Assembly: GCA_009746045.1 (NCBI GenBank)
Contig: RPFO01000579.1
Coordinates: 804,660-868,659 of the forward strand
Direction: 5' to 3'
From: Mesostigma viride
Taxonomy: Eukaryota > Streptophyta > Mesostigmatophyceae > Mesostigmatales > Mesostigmataceae
DNA: 64,000 nucleotides
In this document: piece by piece, positions 10,815-22,500 of the stretch
Numbering within the stretch: position 1 is the first letter of the stretch
Layout: the number at the start of each line of letters is the position of its first letter
The notes under the pieces: model-generated
Told to the model about the DNA's origin: nothing
Database searches by the model: none
The model's input: the letters and a program-made list of their open reading frames with translations, nothing else
Made by a program: the position numbers and the translations under genes

Positions 10815-10845
10815 GTTAACCCCCCGACCTGTCGGGGGGGTTGAC
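10815..10845. other. Strong GC hairpin
   Basis: CCCCCCGAC at 10820-10828 and GTCGGGGGG at 10831-10839 form a perfect 9-bp inverted repeat with a 2-base loop. The flanks GTTAAC and GTTGAC extend the near-palindrome. No gene ends next to it, so a terminator role is not supported. Confidence 0.7.
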
Positions 10846-10847
10846 TA

Positions 10848-11690
10848 ACGGTCGAATTTCGCACCGCGCCGAGATCGCCGCGCCACTTGTGACGGAGGAC
10901 AGGTGTCTGGTGGGTCCGGGAACACTTAGGGACGAAGGTGATGCATAGGTTTGGGGGTAATATCCGCCATAGCCTGGTAATTATAGGGCTGTAATCATAG
11001 GGGAACAAGTCTCGCGTGCAGACACGTGTGTAGTACTCCTACACACAGATCTCGAGTGATTTATCTAGTACCAAATCCGAAAGGCTTGCATCACTCCCCG
11101 GACAGGAGAACTTTTGCGGATGACTGTAGTAGGTGTAAGTTGGCGATGCCATGGTAACCGGAGACGTCCGTCCTATAGTCAGCGAAAGTTGGTGCGAGAG
11201 GTCCCCATGCAGTTCGATTCCGGTCGGATTCATTTGCAGATCGCGCTTTTCCGTGTTTTCCGCGGCCCGGCACTGAACGCAAATGGTTTTCACCTTTGCG
11301 GAGTGCCTGATCAGAATAGGGGATCACGTGACTTTGGCGGGAAATTTTCACTTGCGCGCGCGCGTAACGAGATATGGCTGCCAACGTGCCGTTATCAGGG
11401 AAATTCTGCGTCTCGCGGCTAGAAACGGCTTATAATGTTGCTCAGAATGATGATGCGTGATTTTCTTATAGGTCGGGCATGGCCAGATTTGTACGATTGG
11501 GAAAATACAGGTAGGAAAATACTGCCTTATTGGTCGTCAGTGCCAGACGGGTCATCGCCTATCAGATGTCGAATTTCTCCTTATGGCTGGGCAGTCTGCG
11601 CCAGCCCAAGCATCCAGGTCTGCTGCGGGATATCCGCTGCATCATTTTCTGGGAATGCGGACGCGTTTATAGGTCATCTTTGAACGGAAC
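10848..11690. other. Unassigned sequence upstream of the LINE
   Basis: No homology or good coding sequence was recognised. It may be the 5' untranslated part of the LINE that follows, but nothing shows this directly. Confidence 0.3.
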
Positions 11691-11694
11691 ATCA

Positions 11695-12123
11695 GCCTGA
11701 CCCTACATACGGAGCTCATCAACGAAATCAAAACAGCCGTCAAGGCCAGCACACGGGATGCTATGCACGAACCCATTCACTCATGCAGTATTGTGGTACG
11801 TGGCGTCCCCTCGAACGTCAACAATGCACGCCTGGGCACCTACCTCCAGGGCGACCCCTTCCTGGGGAAGCTAGCTCGGCGAGGCCCAAAGCGTCGTCAT
11901 TCAAACGGCACGCCGGCTCGGCGGCCCCACCGCCCCCGTCTTGGTGGAATTCCACCGCAAGGAGGACAAACTGCAGGTGCCGAAGGCCCACCCGAACCTC
12001 CACGATACCCAACTGAGCATGGACGATTACTATACCCCGGAGCAGCTTGAGGCCCGGGCTGCCGCCCTGAACCGGCCAGAGGTCCACCAGGCACGGGCAG
12101 CCAGGCAGGCCAACCCGCAATAA
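11695..12123 (+). pseudogene. LINE ORF1-like fragment
   Basis: A polar N-terminal helix-rich part (ELINEIKTAVKAS) leads to an RRM-like string SIVVRGVPSNV. After a frame change near 11880, the string APVLVEFHRKEDK looks like a second RRM core strand. The frame then continues to a TAA at 12121-12123. L1-type ORF1 proteins are RNA-binding chaperones with RRM and C-terminal domains. The similarity is by pattern only. Confidence 0.5.
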
Positions 12124-12854
12124 CGGTGCAGCATCTATGCCCGCCTCTTTAATGGCGTCTTCCTGGTCCGCATTAACGGCCAGGACCTTCCTCCAATGAC
12201 GGCGACCCCCATGGATACTGCCGTTCCAGCGCCCCAGCCCCCTGCTAGCTAGGCCCCCGCCGTCACCGCCATCACCACCGGCATCGACGGTCACCTGCTC
12301 CCCAGCACGTGTGGGGATCCGCCGGGGCAACTTCAGCTCAGGTATATGGCTGCCAGGCTTCAATGGCCGTCCCCCTAAAAAATTTCGTTCGCTTTGCACC
12401 CGAGCCAGAGCCCGCGCTGCAAACCCTCCTCAACTATTAATGTCGACGCTCGCAGCCGCGCGGCTCCGTGCGGCTCTAGCAGTGGGACTCTGCCTAACTC
12501 CCCTTCCCGCCCCTTTAATTGCCTTCGCAGCCCTCGGGCTGTCGGAGAGAGAGCAACGGCCGGGTCAGCAGTGAGCCAGGTTCGCCCCGCCTCGCGCGGC
12601 CGCCTCCGAAACCTCCTCAGACTGCACGCATTTCTTATGCGTGCAGACGCAGATTCATTCTACCTGGCCACCCGAGCCAACCGTCGGCGTCGCCTCGACG
12701 CGTTGGCAGGAAGAATCGAAACGGTGATTGAAAGCATAATAAGTCCTCAACCCGCCCCCCCTACCCCCCCACCTCCACCCCCACCCCCATCACCACCCTG
12801 TCTCCATCTCCGCCCCCACCCCCGCCTGCACCCCGCTTTTCGGTCAACGCGCGC

Positions 12855-13740
12855 CATTGGTCATCGCCACCTTCAACGCCCGCACGCTCCAGCCCGACGC
12901 TGACCGCTGTCACTGCCTGCGCAGCGACGACTGTCATTGCCATCGAGTCTCCAATCTTATTGGTTTCTGCATCGACAATAATATCGCCATGATTCCTGGG
13001 AATCCAAGAACACAGGCGCACTGCATCGGCCCGCGGACCGACTGCCCTTGCTGCTGACGACATCGACGGCTGGCGGTTTTATCAGTTACGGAGGCGGCGA
13101 CGGCACCGGGAACGGGGGCGTCGGTCTCCTCTGCTCTTCGCTCGCCGTACGACACATGGGCGAACCCCAGCTGGTCAACGCTCGCCTCCTTGTGGCCACC
13201 TTCCATTCGGTGGCCGGAGGGCCACTCGCCCTACGCCCTGACAGTGGGCGTCGGTTACGCACCCCACTCCGGCCGGGCACCCTGAACAAGATCGCAAGGA
13301 CTTCTTTGCTGCGCTCGAGCACCTGGCAAACGGCACCCCTGGTCGCAACTACCTCGCTCTGCTACCGGACGCCAACGCCACGCTACCACCGGGTACTGGC
13401 GGATGTCAGCACGCCCCCAACCAACGGTACGGTCTCCAATGCCCGAAAACTGAACTTTTTGCTGATTTGCTTACGACATGCGATTTGGTAACTGCCAACA
13501 CCTGCTTTCCACATAGTCCAAATGCTTTGGTCACACACACCTCGCCAACTGGCACCGAACGCTGCATCGACTATGTTGTAATGCGCAAGCGTCATCAAGG
13601 ATCTGTACTAGCTGCTCGCTCGCACGTGATCCCCCTGGTGCGCTCCGATCATCGCATCGTCACCGCCCGCATCCGCCTGCGATTTCCCTCGCACTTTCGT
13701 AAGCACGTGGCACCACCTGATTTGCGCACACTGCAGTTGC
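12855..13740 (+). pseudogene. LINE APE-type endonuclease, frame-disrupted
   Basis: VIATFNARTLQ at 12857-12890 is the standard start of a LINE APE endonuclease domain, where the Asn helps bind metal. The end of the domain is in another frame: ERCIDYVVMRK, then LVRSDHRIVTARIRL at about 13640-13680, which has the catalytic SDH motif. The middle is broken by frameshifts, so this copy cannot encode an active enzyme. The enzyme normally nicks the target DNA for target-primed reverse transcription. Confidence 0.7.
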
Positions 13741-14494
13741 TTGAGAAATCTGACGCCGCTCTGGAGGACTTCCCTGAAAAACGCGCCCACAAGCGCGCGG
13801 CAGAGGAGTTTTTCGACGCGCTGGACATCCCGGCCAGCCATGCCCAGCTGCCCGCTGCCGGCCCGGCATTGGGCCTTCGGCACCGAGGTCGCTGGCAAGC
13901 TGCCCGCGGCAGGGGCCCTGCTGCCCCCCCGCCGCCCGGACCGCCTGCACTGGCTCCCTGCCGTCAGCCTGCACTGGCTCCCCGCCGTCATCCAGGCCCG
14001 GCAAGCCCTGCGCGACAACCGCGACCCCGCCCGCTACGCTCGCCTCAAAGCCGATTACCACTCGGCCATCCAGCAGGCGACCAAGGACTCAGCAGGAGGA
14101 CCTCCATGTCCGCGAGCACTTCGCCCACCTCCAGGACCAGCACGGCAAGTACGCCTGGACCCGCCTGCGTCACGCCCAACGGCCAGCCGGCGGCGCGCAG
14201 CCGGCGCCGCGGACGCTCTCTGGCGCACCGCAGCAGCAGCTTGACCAGTGGTATATTCCTCCCAGTCCCGGCTGCTCGGCGCCTCCCCGCCGCCTCCGCC
14301 GCTTGGCCCTCTGGCGGCCGCGCGCCTAGCTGGCGCCTGCGGGCGTCCCTGCGCCGCCCACGCCGCCCGCCGCTGAGCAGGACTACACGTACCCGGCCCT
14401 GACGGAACCCCTGGCCGACCCCAACGAGCTACCGCCGTTCACCGAGCTCGAGGCCTGAGCACCGCCGCCAAGCAACTCCGCTTCTACGCCGCCG

Positions 14495-15704
14495 TTGGAC
14501 CTGACCATGCAGCTCCCCGCCCTGGTGATTAAGCTGACGGCGCTCACGGGGTTCCTGCTTGACGTCTGCAACCAGATCCTGCTTGCCGACGCGCCGCCGA
14601 TTCCTGAGTGGCAGCACAATTACCGTATTATGCTGTACAAAAACAAAGGTTCCCCTGACGACCCCGCCAACTACCGAGGAGTGTGCATCCAGAGCGCCGC
14701 ACTCAAGTTGTTCATGCGCATGATCCTCAACCGCCTTCGTTCTGCTCTCGACCGTCACCTAGGGGAAAGTCAAATGGGCTTTCGTCCTGGGCGCAACACC
14801 GTCATGGCAATCTTCGTCGCACGTCGTCTGTTCGAGGAAATCGCTCTCCTGCAACCTGGTGAGTTTCCCGCCATCCTGATCTTCGTCGACTAGCTAGTCA
14901 TCAAGCAAGGCTTTTGATTCTGTCCTCTGGGACGCTCTATGTATGGGCTGTACTTGCTCGCGCTCGCGTCCCCACTCCCCTGATTACCGTCATCCGCACG
15001 CTGTATGAGGGGTCGACCACTTCGGTGCGCACTCAACACGGCTTTACCCCGCCATGCCCACTGCAGACCGGCGTCTGGCAGGGTTGCGTCCTGTCGCCGT
15101 ACCTGTTTATTATTGTAGTGGATTATGTTATGCGTCAGGCACGTGCTCGCATTGCTAGCATTGCAGGGCGCAGGCCGTGCCCCTGGCCTAGCGATCACGA
15201 ATGAGCTTGGAGAAGGGGGGCCGACTAACAAGAAGAGTTTACTACTAGCTGATCGACCTCATTTATGCCGACGACATCACGCTCATCGAGAAGCCGGAGT
15301 CTGCCCAACTTTGGCTGGACTGTCTGGCGCTCGAGGTTGGTCTAGAAATCAGCCCCAAAACGGAGGCCCTGGCCCTCGGCATGGCAGGGCCCCCACCCAC
15401 ACTCCGCCTCTTAGACCACACCGAGGTCAACTACCCTCCTTCTGGCCGCTTCAAGCTGCTCGGCAGTTGGCTTCCCGACTGCGAGGACGACATGACGACA
15501 CGGATCGGCATCAGGCGTGGGCGCACCGGCTCCATGACCACCGCCGCTGGTGGAGCAACCCCGCCCTACCCCGGATCGTCAAGCGTGACCTCTTCAAGGT
15601 CGTCATTCTGACGATCCTGACCTACGGCGCCGAGACCTGGACACTGACGCAGGAGCTGGAGCAACGACTCGACGGCGCCGTCACCAAGATGCTGCGCAAG
15701 GCCC
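14495..15704 (+). pseudogene. LINE reverse transcriptase, frame-disrupted
   Basis: LINE RT blocks appear in order but in different frames. YKNKGSPDDPANYRGVCI and QMGFRPGRNT lie at 14630-14800. The palm strand FVD is followed by a stop; the expected KAFDS resumes near 14905. QTGVWQGCVLSPYLF lies at about 15063-15110. The catalytic LIYADDITLI is near 15255-15285. After the palm come RFKLLGSWLPD and LTYGAETWTL, usual in the C-terminal region of this LINE type. It ends abruptly at the TTAA of the next element. Confidence 0.82.
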
Positions 15705-16679
15705 TTAACCCCTCAACCGTCCTCGTGCCGATTTTCGACCACGAGTTTTTCTCGTGACTCAAAATCGGCACGAGTTTGTGCGCCTTGTAGGGATCTGGCG
15801 GGAAGGTTTTTTCGGGTAAAAATAGGACCGTTGGAAAGATCTAGATCTGCTCTTTCCGTAGGACACTTGAATGACCGTATCTGACCACCGGACCAGGGTG
15901 CAAACCCTGGTCAAAGTCAACAGGGTACTCTAAACTGGTGACTCAAAATAGTCACCAGTTATTTTGAGCATTTTCTTGCGGTTCCCTGGGTGAAACAAGA
16001 CATGTAAGTGCTTGCATGGATGTAGTGTTTGGGTACAGTTGCAGTCCCCCCTGACATACTAGGGTGAAATCCAAGGTATACGTGGTCCATCATGCGTTGG
16101 TTGTGAAGCCCGTGCTCGCGGCACGCGCGTAGCCTTCTCCAAGCATATGCGGCAGTGGTTATGGCAAGCGTTGGTGGCACCCTGGTTGGAATAGGTGTTA
16201 GCATGCATTTTTACCAATATTCCATGCTTACCTATCATGTCCAGGTTCAAAACTGCACTAGAATGCTTGTTTTAGCCCCCCCAAAACTGGTGACTCAAAT
16301 GAGTCACCAGTTATTTTTAGCACTCTCTTGTGGGTCCCTGGGGCGGTTACAATTTTTAGTGTTGGTTACCCATCCTAACTTGTAAACCTATCTACAAAAC
16401 CAACCCCAGGGTCAACTCATTGAGAAAAGAGGTCTATCACGCATTGTAAGAGTGTCACCGCACACACTCACCGTACCCCCCTGAGGGGGGGGCTATTTAT
16501 AGAGCAGGGGGACCTAGTACTAGGACCACCCACTATACCCCCAGGTGGGCCCTCATATGGGTATGCTTGGTTCCCAGTATGGTCTAGAAATAATAATTAG
16601 GTTGAATGGGGGCACCTGTGGCGTACTGTGCAACTGGTGACTCATCCTAGGCACGAGTCAGAGACGGTTGAGGGGTTAA
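15705..16679. mobile_element. TTAA-flanked TIR element, short copy (piggyBac-like, non-autonomous)
   Basis: TTAA at 15705-15708 is followed by CCCCTCAACCGTC. At the other end GACGGTTGAGGGG (16663-16675) precedes TTAA (16676-16679). The 13-bp ends are perfect inverted repeats and TTAA would be the target duplication, as in piggyBac elements. The inside is 967 bp with no transposase frame. A 53-bp hairpin lies next to the left end (15722-15774, stem CTCGTGCCGATTTT). Read on the minus strand it is homologous to both ends of the much larger element at 39513-43891. Two copies of a motif around ACTGGTGACTCA palindromes lie at about 15934 and 16284. It is inserted in the LINE RT. Confidence 0.85.
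16476..16502 (-). promoter_or_regulatory. Conserved TATA box and GC hairpin inside the short TTAA element
   Basis: On the minus strand TATAAATAG (16493-16501) is followed directly by a CCCCCC-TCA-GGGGGG type hairpin (16476-16492). The same arrangement is kept in the long element at 39691-39717. Conservation between otherwise diverged copies suggests a working RNA polymerase II core promoter, but no transcript is known. Confidence 0.5.
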
Positions 16680-16860
16680 GGTGAAGGAAGGGTCATCACT
16701 AAATCTGACACGCATACGTTCTTCATAATAAGTGGGAGGGGTAACAGAAGTGCGACGCCGACCACTGGAGGTAGGGGAAGGAGGTGAGGTACGCAGGATA
16801 CCTTGAGGAGTAAGGTGGTGTACCGTCTCCTACGCCGTTCGGAGTCACGTCTTTTAACCC

Positions 16861-16934
<74 letters not shown>

Positions 16935-17173
16935 GGTACGTATAGGTGACATATCTCCACCCACTGTTCCCCTCCCACTGAGGACTTATGCTCACGTGAC
17001 GCAGTCACGTGTCTATTAATTAATTAATCTCCACCCACGGGATCCATGTTTAATAAAGAAAGGCAACATGACTTTATGAAGGAAAATCAAAAGGACTCTC
17101 TCTATTAATTAATTAGCCATCAATCAAAAGGACTAATGAATTAAAACAAGGAAGATAAAAAGGAATGCCCTAA
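16680..17173. repeat. (ATT)n microsatellite and AT-rich flank
   Basis: 16861-16934 is a nearly pure ATT tract. At 16989-17012 is the imperfect palindrome CTCACGTGACGCAGTCACGT, followed by TTAATTAATTAA. Similar palindromes occur near 28320 and 28412. No gene is seen; Asn or Ile homopolymer frames are artefacts of the repeat. Confidence 0.9.
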
Positions 17174-17617
17174 TTAACAGAGGGAAAAGGAAAGCAAATT
17201 AAATAAATCCTTTTTGGTAACAGTAATGGATAGATAGTAGGGAACCAAATTCCCTAGTCTAGTAGTGAGAGGGGTGTCTAAACTGGAAGAAGAGGACACA
17301 GCAGGACGAGGCGGTGACGGTGGAGGAGTAACAAACACTAGAGTTTCCACAGGAGGACGAACATGAGGAGCAGGGCATGCAGCATGGAGACCTAGATCTG
17401 ATTCACTATGAGCAATAAGGAATTGCTGGGCATCTTCAAAGGCCATGAATTTCTTATATCTAATCACGTTGTAGGAACGGTTTTGTACAATCTTTCTAGC
17501 GTCAGACCAGGAAAGGAAAGTTGAGGACCATTGAGGAGTGATTACTACGTAATATTTAGCTAAGCTGTTATCACTGGACCAATGGGAAGGAGCAGTAAAA
17601 GAACGCCGCTGGCTCAT
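17174..17617 (-). CDS. Small protein with RNase H1-type hybrid-binding (viroplasmin-like) domain
   Basis: The frame of 147 residues starts MSQRRSF. Residues about 20-70 read KYYVVITPQWSSTFLSWSDA and then YKKFMAFEDAQQFL, the pattern of the RNase H1 N-terminal hybrid-binding or caulimovirus viroplasmin-like domain (YYVV, SW, YKKF, EEA-FL). The usual Gly-rich turn before SW is replaced (PQWSSTFLSW). The rest is Pro/Ser-rich and ends without an RNase H catalytic domain. It lies beside transposon debris, so it may be a retroelement piece or a broken host gene. Confidence 0.5.
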   Translation of the reverse strand: MSQRRSFTAPSHWSSDNSLAKYYVVITPQWSSTFLSWSDARKIVQNRSYNVIRYKKFMAFEDAQQFLIAHSESDLGLHAACPAPHVRPPVETLVFVTPPPSPPRPAVSSSSSLDTPLTTRLGNLVPYYLSITVTKKDLFNLLSFSLC

Positions 17618-19577
17618 GTTAACGCACCTTGTTGGTCTTGTGATGTCACGCTATAGGAGATTCAGGCGTACACGTTTGTAGGCGACTTAACTGGGGTATC
17701 TGGATCACTGAAAGCACGAGGGCGGCAAGAATCCAGCGCTCGTAGTTCTAAATCAGCGACCCAATGAGGTTCTGCGCGCGAGGGCGTCTAATAACGCATC
17801 AGCACGCAAAAGAGGTGTAGCCTACGGAGACGATACGTCTCTCTAACTCGTAAAGGAAACCATCACGTACCTGTCTACGTCGGACGGATGAAAACAGCAA
17901 CCTAGGGAGCACACTGTTGCCGAAAGAGGAAAAGGAACTGCCTAGTTGAGATTTTCCGCTCCGAGCAGGTCTAACTACTAGCCAGGCGTGTCCCGAATCG
18001 GGCAGCACTACTCTGCTAGCTTGCCGGCGACCCGCCCATTACCTGGCAAGTCCGTGTCGACTCCGCTTTCCTGACCGCGGAAGGTCAAAGGCAAAAATGG
18101 GTTCCGTTGCAGAGGATTGTCTGTCACGGACGCGAGCTGTGTCATCCGGGCGCCCACTATGCACAAGACCGGTGACGTGCGCAAGGAATTTGTTTTCTGC
18201 GCATTTTCGACAAAGGCTAGTGACCGGGGGGGGGACACTAGCACTTACAGCATAAGAGCGGACGAAAGTACACGTGCGCGCGCGCCGGGCCAGGCACGGC
18301 TGGGCGCGCAGCACTGACGTACTTGAGCGGACGGCAGCACAAGTGCGCAGCGTCGAGAGGATCATACGCGAGTTAGTGGACAGCTGGAGCTGGAGCTGGA
18401 GCTGGAGCTGGAGCTGGACTGCTGGACTTCAACAGCGCCGAGGCTATTGACAGGCCAGGTGTCTTTGTGGTGTAGAATAGCGGGTCAACGTTATGAGGAC
18501 TGGACAGAAAATGGAAAAGGACAATATGCGGTGCGGAGCCAGATCGCTGGAATGAATGCGAAATCGCTGGCAGCCCTACAAAGGGATTTCTTCTAGAAAG
18601 GAAAGATTAGAAGCAATGTTTGCTGGGCCACTCACACGCAAGGTGTGAGCGTGCAGATTGTTTGAAGGATATTATGCTTCGACCTTGGTGGTCGTGACTA
18701 AATGCCGGACATTCCCAGGGACAGAAATGCCGGAGCCTCTAGGAGATGAGATCGGCAACAGGGTAGCAATTTAGATTTGTCGGGATGCCTTCCTGTTTTT
18801 GTTGGCATGTGTGGTAGTAAGCCAGGACGGCAACTGGAATGCGGTTTCTGTTTGCATGGTTCAGGCAGCAAGATAGTTTTGGCATTCCTGGCTGGACTGA
18901 CAAGTGTGGCGTGTGTCATGCGTGTGGCATGACGAATGGTTTGGTTCATAGTCGAAGAGGACTCTCACGTAGCGTGTAGTCTCTTCGAGTCTCTCGTTAG
19001 TGGCCTTCGTGTTTCTCCCTTTCCTTGGGAGCAAGGCCGGTAGCATGTCATGGAGCGCTGCCTAACTGCGGGCTCGTGAGCATGGAGTGCATCGATATTG
19101 AGACTATCAACGTGTTGTAATTGTATTAACTTTCTCAATAAATTCCGCATGTGCGGCTTCATCATCAGACTGTGCAAAGTGTGTGTTGTGAAAGCATTAT
19201 TCTATAGCAGGGGAGGCAATAAGGTGGTCATCAGGCACGAGGGACAGTTCCTTGTCCTCGGCTGAGAGCCCTCCTTTCGTTACTCGAAGAGACTACCCGG
19301 TAGTCTGCTTCCTTCTGTTCGAAGCCAAGACGTTGGCTTTAGTGTTTATCAACCATCAGCAGTACAGGGAACGGCCTGGCTGACAGTTTGTAAAGGAAGT
19401 GTCTTGAGACAGATTTTAAGAAAATAGAACTAGCCAGAATTTGCTGGCTCTTGTCTTTTTCTGGCAGGCTAGTCGAGTCGTTATCCTTGACGCCTGTTAT
19501 AAAGCCTTTGGTTGTTGCTTCTTCTCAGCGAAACCTAGGCTTGTTGGTTCTTGTTTTGCCCATCGGTCAGCTGGTGC
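17618..19577. other. Region upstream of Gypsy copy 2, no gene seen
   Basis: This should hold the leader and 5' LTR of copy 2, but I found no stretch matching the likely 3' LTR start near 27460, so the LTR pair is unproven. A GGAGCT hexamer tract lies at 18382-18419. Short open frames on both strands look random and lack splice support. Confidence 0.4.
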
Positions 19578-22500
19578 ATGCCACTGACGCGAGCGCAGAC
19601 TCGAGCCATGGCGGATGCAAATAGAGCAGATGCCGACACGTCCGCTCCGGGGTCGAATGGCGGGATTCCTCCCGCCGTACCCGCAGTGGGTGAGAGTCGC
19701 GACCAAGAAGCGCCGCTGAGTATGGTGGCGCTGTTCGCGCAGATGCAAGCGCAGATGCAGCAACAGTCGCAACAGTTGCAGCAGCAACTGGCGCTGCAGA
19801 TGCGGGAAGTGACCGACAGATTGGTGGCCGTAGAGGGTCGTCATCTGCAGTCCACACCATGGGACGGGCAGGCATCGATGCCGGGCCCAAGTGGTGTTGC
19901 CGCGGAGCCGAGGGAGCGGGACCAGCCGCCAACCTCAGGTAATGCGGCGGGAAGGGCTCCGATGGAACCGGGGGTTTTGGCTGGGTCGCTAACCCAACAC
20001 GACTTGCTTGGTGAGGCGGATGGTCAGCCACGGGGCGAGTATACGCTGGCGCCCAGGCGCCTGCCTTTCGATCAAGCGCGAGACGGATTGCACGAGGAGA
20101 ACGGGGCAGGGCTGGCGCGCGCGATGGACCCACGCAGGGGTGCACCAGGACGCATGCTGCCAGGCGGGGTCTCAATTCCGTTTGGGCGAGGCGGTGGGGC
20201 GCTGACCGGCGGGTCGACTGCACGGTGGTCAAGTGTGCCAATCGGGCGCATTCCGCCCATGGAGGACATAACCACGCCGCTGGCTTTCCGAGTACGGGAG
20301 GCAGCACGCCCAAGCACGCTGGCGCAGGGACGCGCAGCTCAGCGACCGCCGGAGGATGCCGATGGGGTGCAGTACCCGCAAAGGGTGCGCCTCATACCTG
20401 AAGGCGCGAAGATGCCCACCCTACCACGGGTGGACATGCGCGAGAAGTTCTCCACAACCGGCAATCTGGCCACGCTGGCGCAGGCCTACAACGCGTACAA
20501 GTCATGGATTGATCTGCAATACATGACTACGCAAGGCGCTGTAATGCATGAGTTTGTGATGAACAACATGCATTTCTTCTTTCACGGCCTTACGCTGAGG
20601 CGAGTGGCTAGGCTGGTGGAGCAGTGGAGAGAGGTCTCGCTGTACACGCGTCACACGGACGTGTGGTTCGGCTTCGACGGGCGTGGCCAGCCCGACTATG
20701 ACAACATCATGTATGGTGTCGACCCTGCCGAGGAACTGTGGGGCCTCCTTCGCCAGGAATACCCGGTGGAGACCATCAAGGCAGAGCGTGAGTGGCGCAG
20801 TTTCAAGATAGCCGAGGGTGAAACCCCGGAGCAATCTTACGAGCGCCTCATGGAGTTCGCCGGCGAAGTGGAGGACTGGTCCGAAAAGCTGGCGTGTCAG
20901 AAATGGCTGCAAGCGCTAGGCTCCAAGGAGATGGAGCTGCCCACGCCGCCCAACGGCCAGCCGTGGCGATTGCGGTCACTGTGCATTGAGGTCAGGGCCA
21001 TGATGCGACGACACGCGCAAGGCCGGATCTCGGTAAGCACGGTGGTGGCCGAGCTGCAGGCCAAGGTCGACGCGCTGACCAAGGCCAAGTCGGGTGAGTC
21101 GTCTGCCACAAGACAAGCGCGCCCGCAAGGCGGCCACGGTGCTAGCAGGAACCAAGGGGGGTCTCGCAACGCCTCATCGCATGATGCAACCCAGGGTAAC
21201 GCCGCTGGCGGCAACAAGGACGCTGCCGCTCCGCCGACGCGAGCTGGGGGGGGCACGTCCTCACAGACGGGTAGGACGGATGCGCGCAAATCGGGCTGCT
21301 TCCTGTGCGGTCAGGATGGGCACATCAAACGTGATTGTCCCAAGGCGTGTAAGAAGTCACACCCGGCAACGGTCCGCACCCATCTGGCGGGGCAGTGCCC
21401 AGCGCCGGGGGTGCACTTTGCGGACGTGGAGGACAAGAAGGTGGACGCGGGGGTGGTCATCATTCAGCCGACGGGCGAGGCGGGGGGACGTGAAAGGGAG
21501 GATGGGGGATCGCAGGTTCAATACAGGGACGAGGACTTCTGGCGGCCAGCCGACGTGATGGCGTTGGACATCCACGCAGTTGGCGCGCGAGGGAAGCAAG
21601 CACGTGCACCGCCGTCGTTTCAGGTGGGGCAGCCAAGTGAGACTGTGGGGCAGCTGCCTCAGTCCTTTCGCATGGCTCCCGCTCGGACCGGCTCCACCCT
21701 GGAACACGACAATCCTGCTGGGGCAGAGCAGCGGCGCAGGTTGTTGCCATTATACCCTATGCCGTCGGTCGTGGACACGCCTGCATACACTCCCCGGCAA
21801 GTGGTCGAGTGGTTCGGTCAGCGGGCCGTGGAGGTGCTCGGGTCGCATGCGTCAGAGGTACAGCGGTACGCTGACACAATGGACGCCCGTAGGTTGCACA
21901 ACGCTGAGACAGCCACATTTGTCGGGCATCGCCCTGCATCGGCTTCGGTAATCGTGGGTCATGTCGCTCATGGTGTCTTGGACAACGCGCAGCGGGCGTG
22001 CGTAGTGCCTAGGGCACCCACTGTCACCTCATATCCGGATGGCGAGCCAGCAATGGCGTTTCAGGCGCAGGGGCACGGGGAGCCCCTGAGCAACGTGGTC
22101 TACAGTACTGACCATGAATTGGTCGTGAAACTGGACAGCGGGGCCCAGCCACTCGTTATCAGTGCTCGGCTGGCCCAGTTGCTCAACCTAACCAGGGAGA
22201 ATGGCGGGCTGCGGGACAGTCATGTGTCCGTGGCGGGCTGGCAGGGCCCTGCCGCTAAACCCTTTGCCATGACTGCGGTCCAGGTAATGGTCATCCTCAA
22301 CCCGCTCAGGCCATCCGACATGGCCTGCATCCCTGTGAATGCCCTTGTGACCGAGCAGTCATCGTATGACGTGCTGGTCGGCATGGAGGTCATGTTTCCC
22401 ATGCGGCTCGAGGTACGCATGTGGGAAGGCCGCGCGGTGTACATCGTTGACAGAGACGGTGACGCCATGCGCCAAGCAAGCATCCCGGTGAGCTGCTACA

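Larger units (their letters stand above)
11690..15704 (+). mobile_element. Decayed non-LTR retrotransposon (LINE) with APE endonuclease
   Basis: In order on the plus strand are an ORF1-like piece, a Pro-rich stretch, an apurinic-type endonuclease and a reverse transcriptase. All are broken by frameshifts and stops. The RT matches the second LINE fragment at 33.2-34.3 kb (both have RFKLLGSWLPD and LTYGAE-WTLT), so they are one family. The copy is cut at 15705 by a TTAA element inserted within the RT C-terminal region. The order ORF1, APE, RT is that of L1/RTE/CR1-like elements; I cannot fix the clade. Confidence 0.85.

Noticed and set aside
10815-10845. Bacterial-type intrinsic terminator
   Set aside because: There is no T-run and no gene ending here, and the surroundings are eukaryotic.
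17429-19577. 5' LTR of Gypsy copy 2
   Set aside because: No stretch matches the probable 3' LTR start near 27460, so the terminal repeats cannot be supported by eye.
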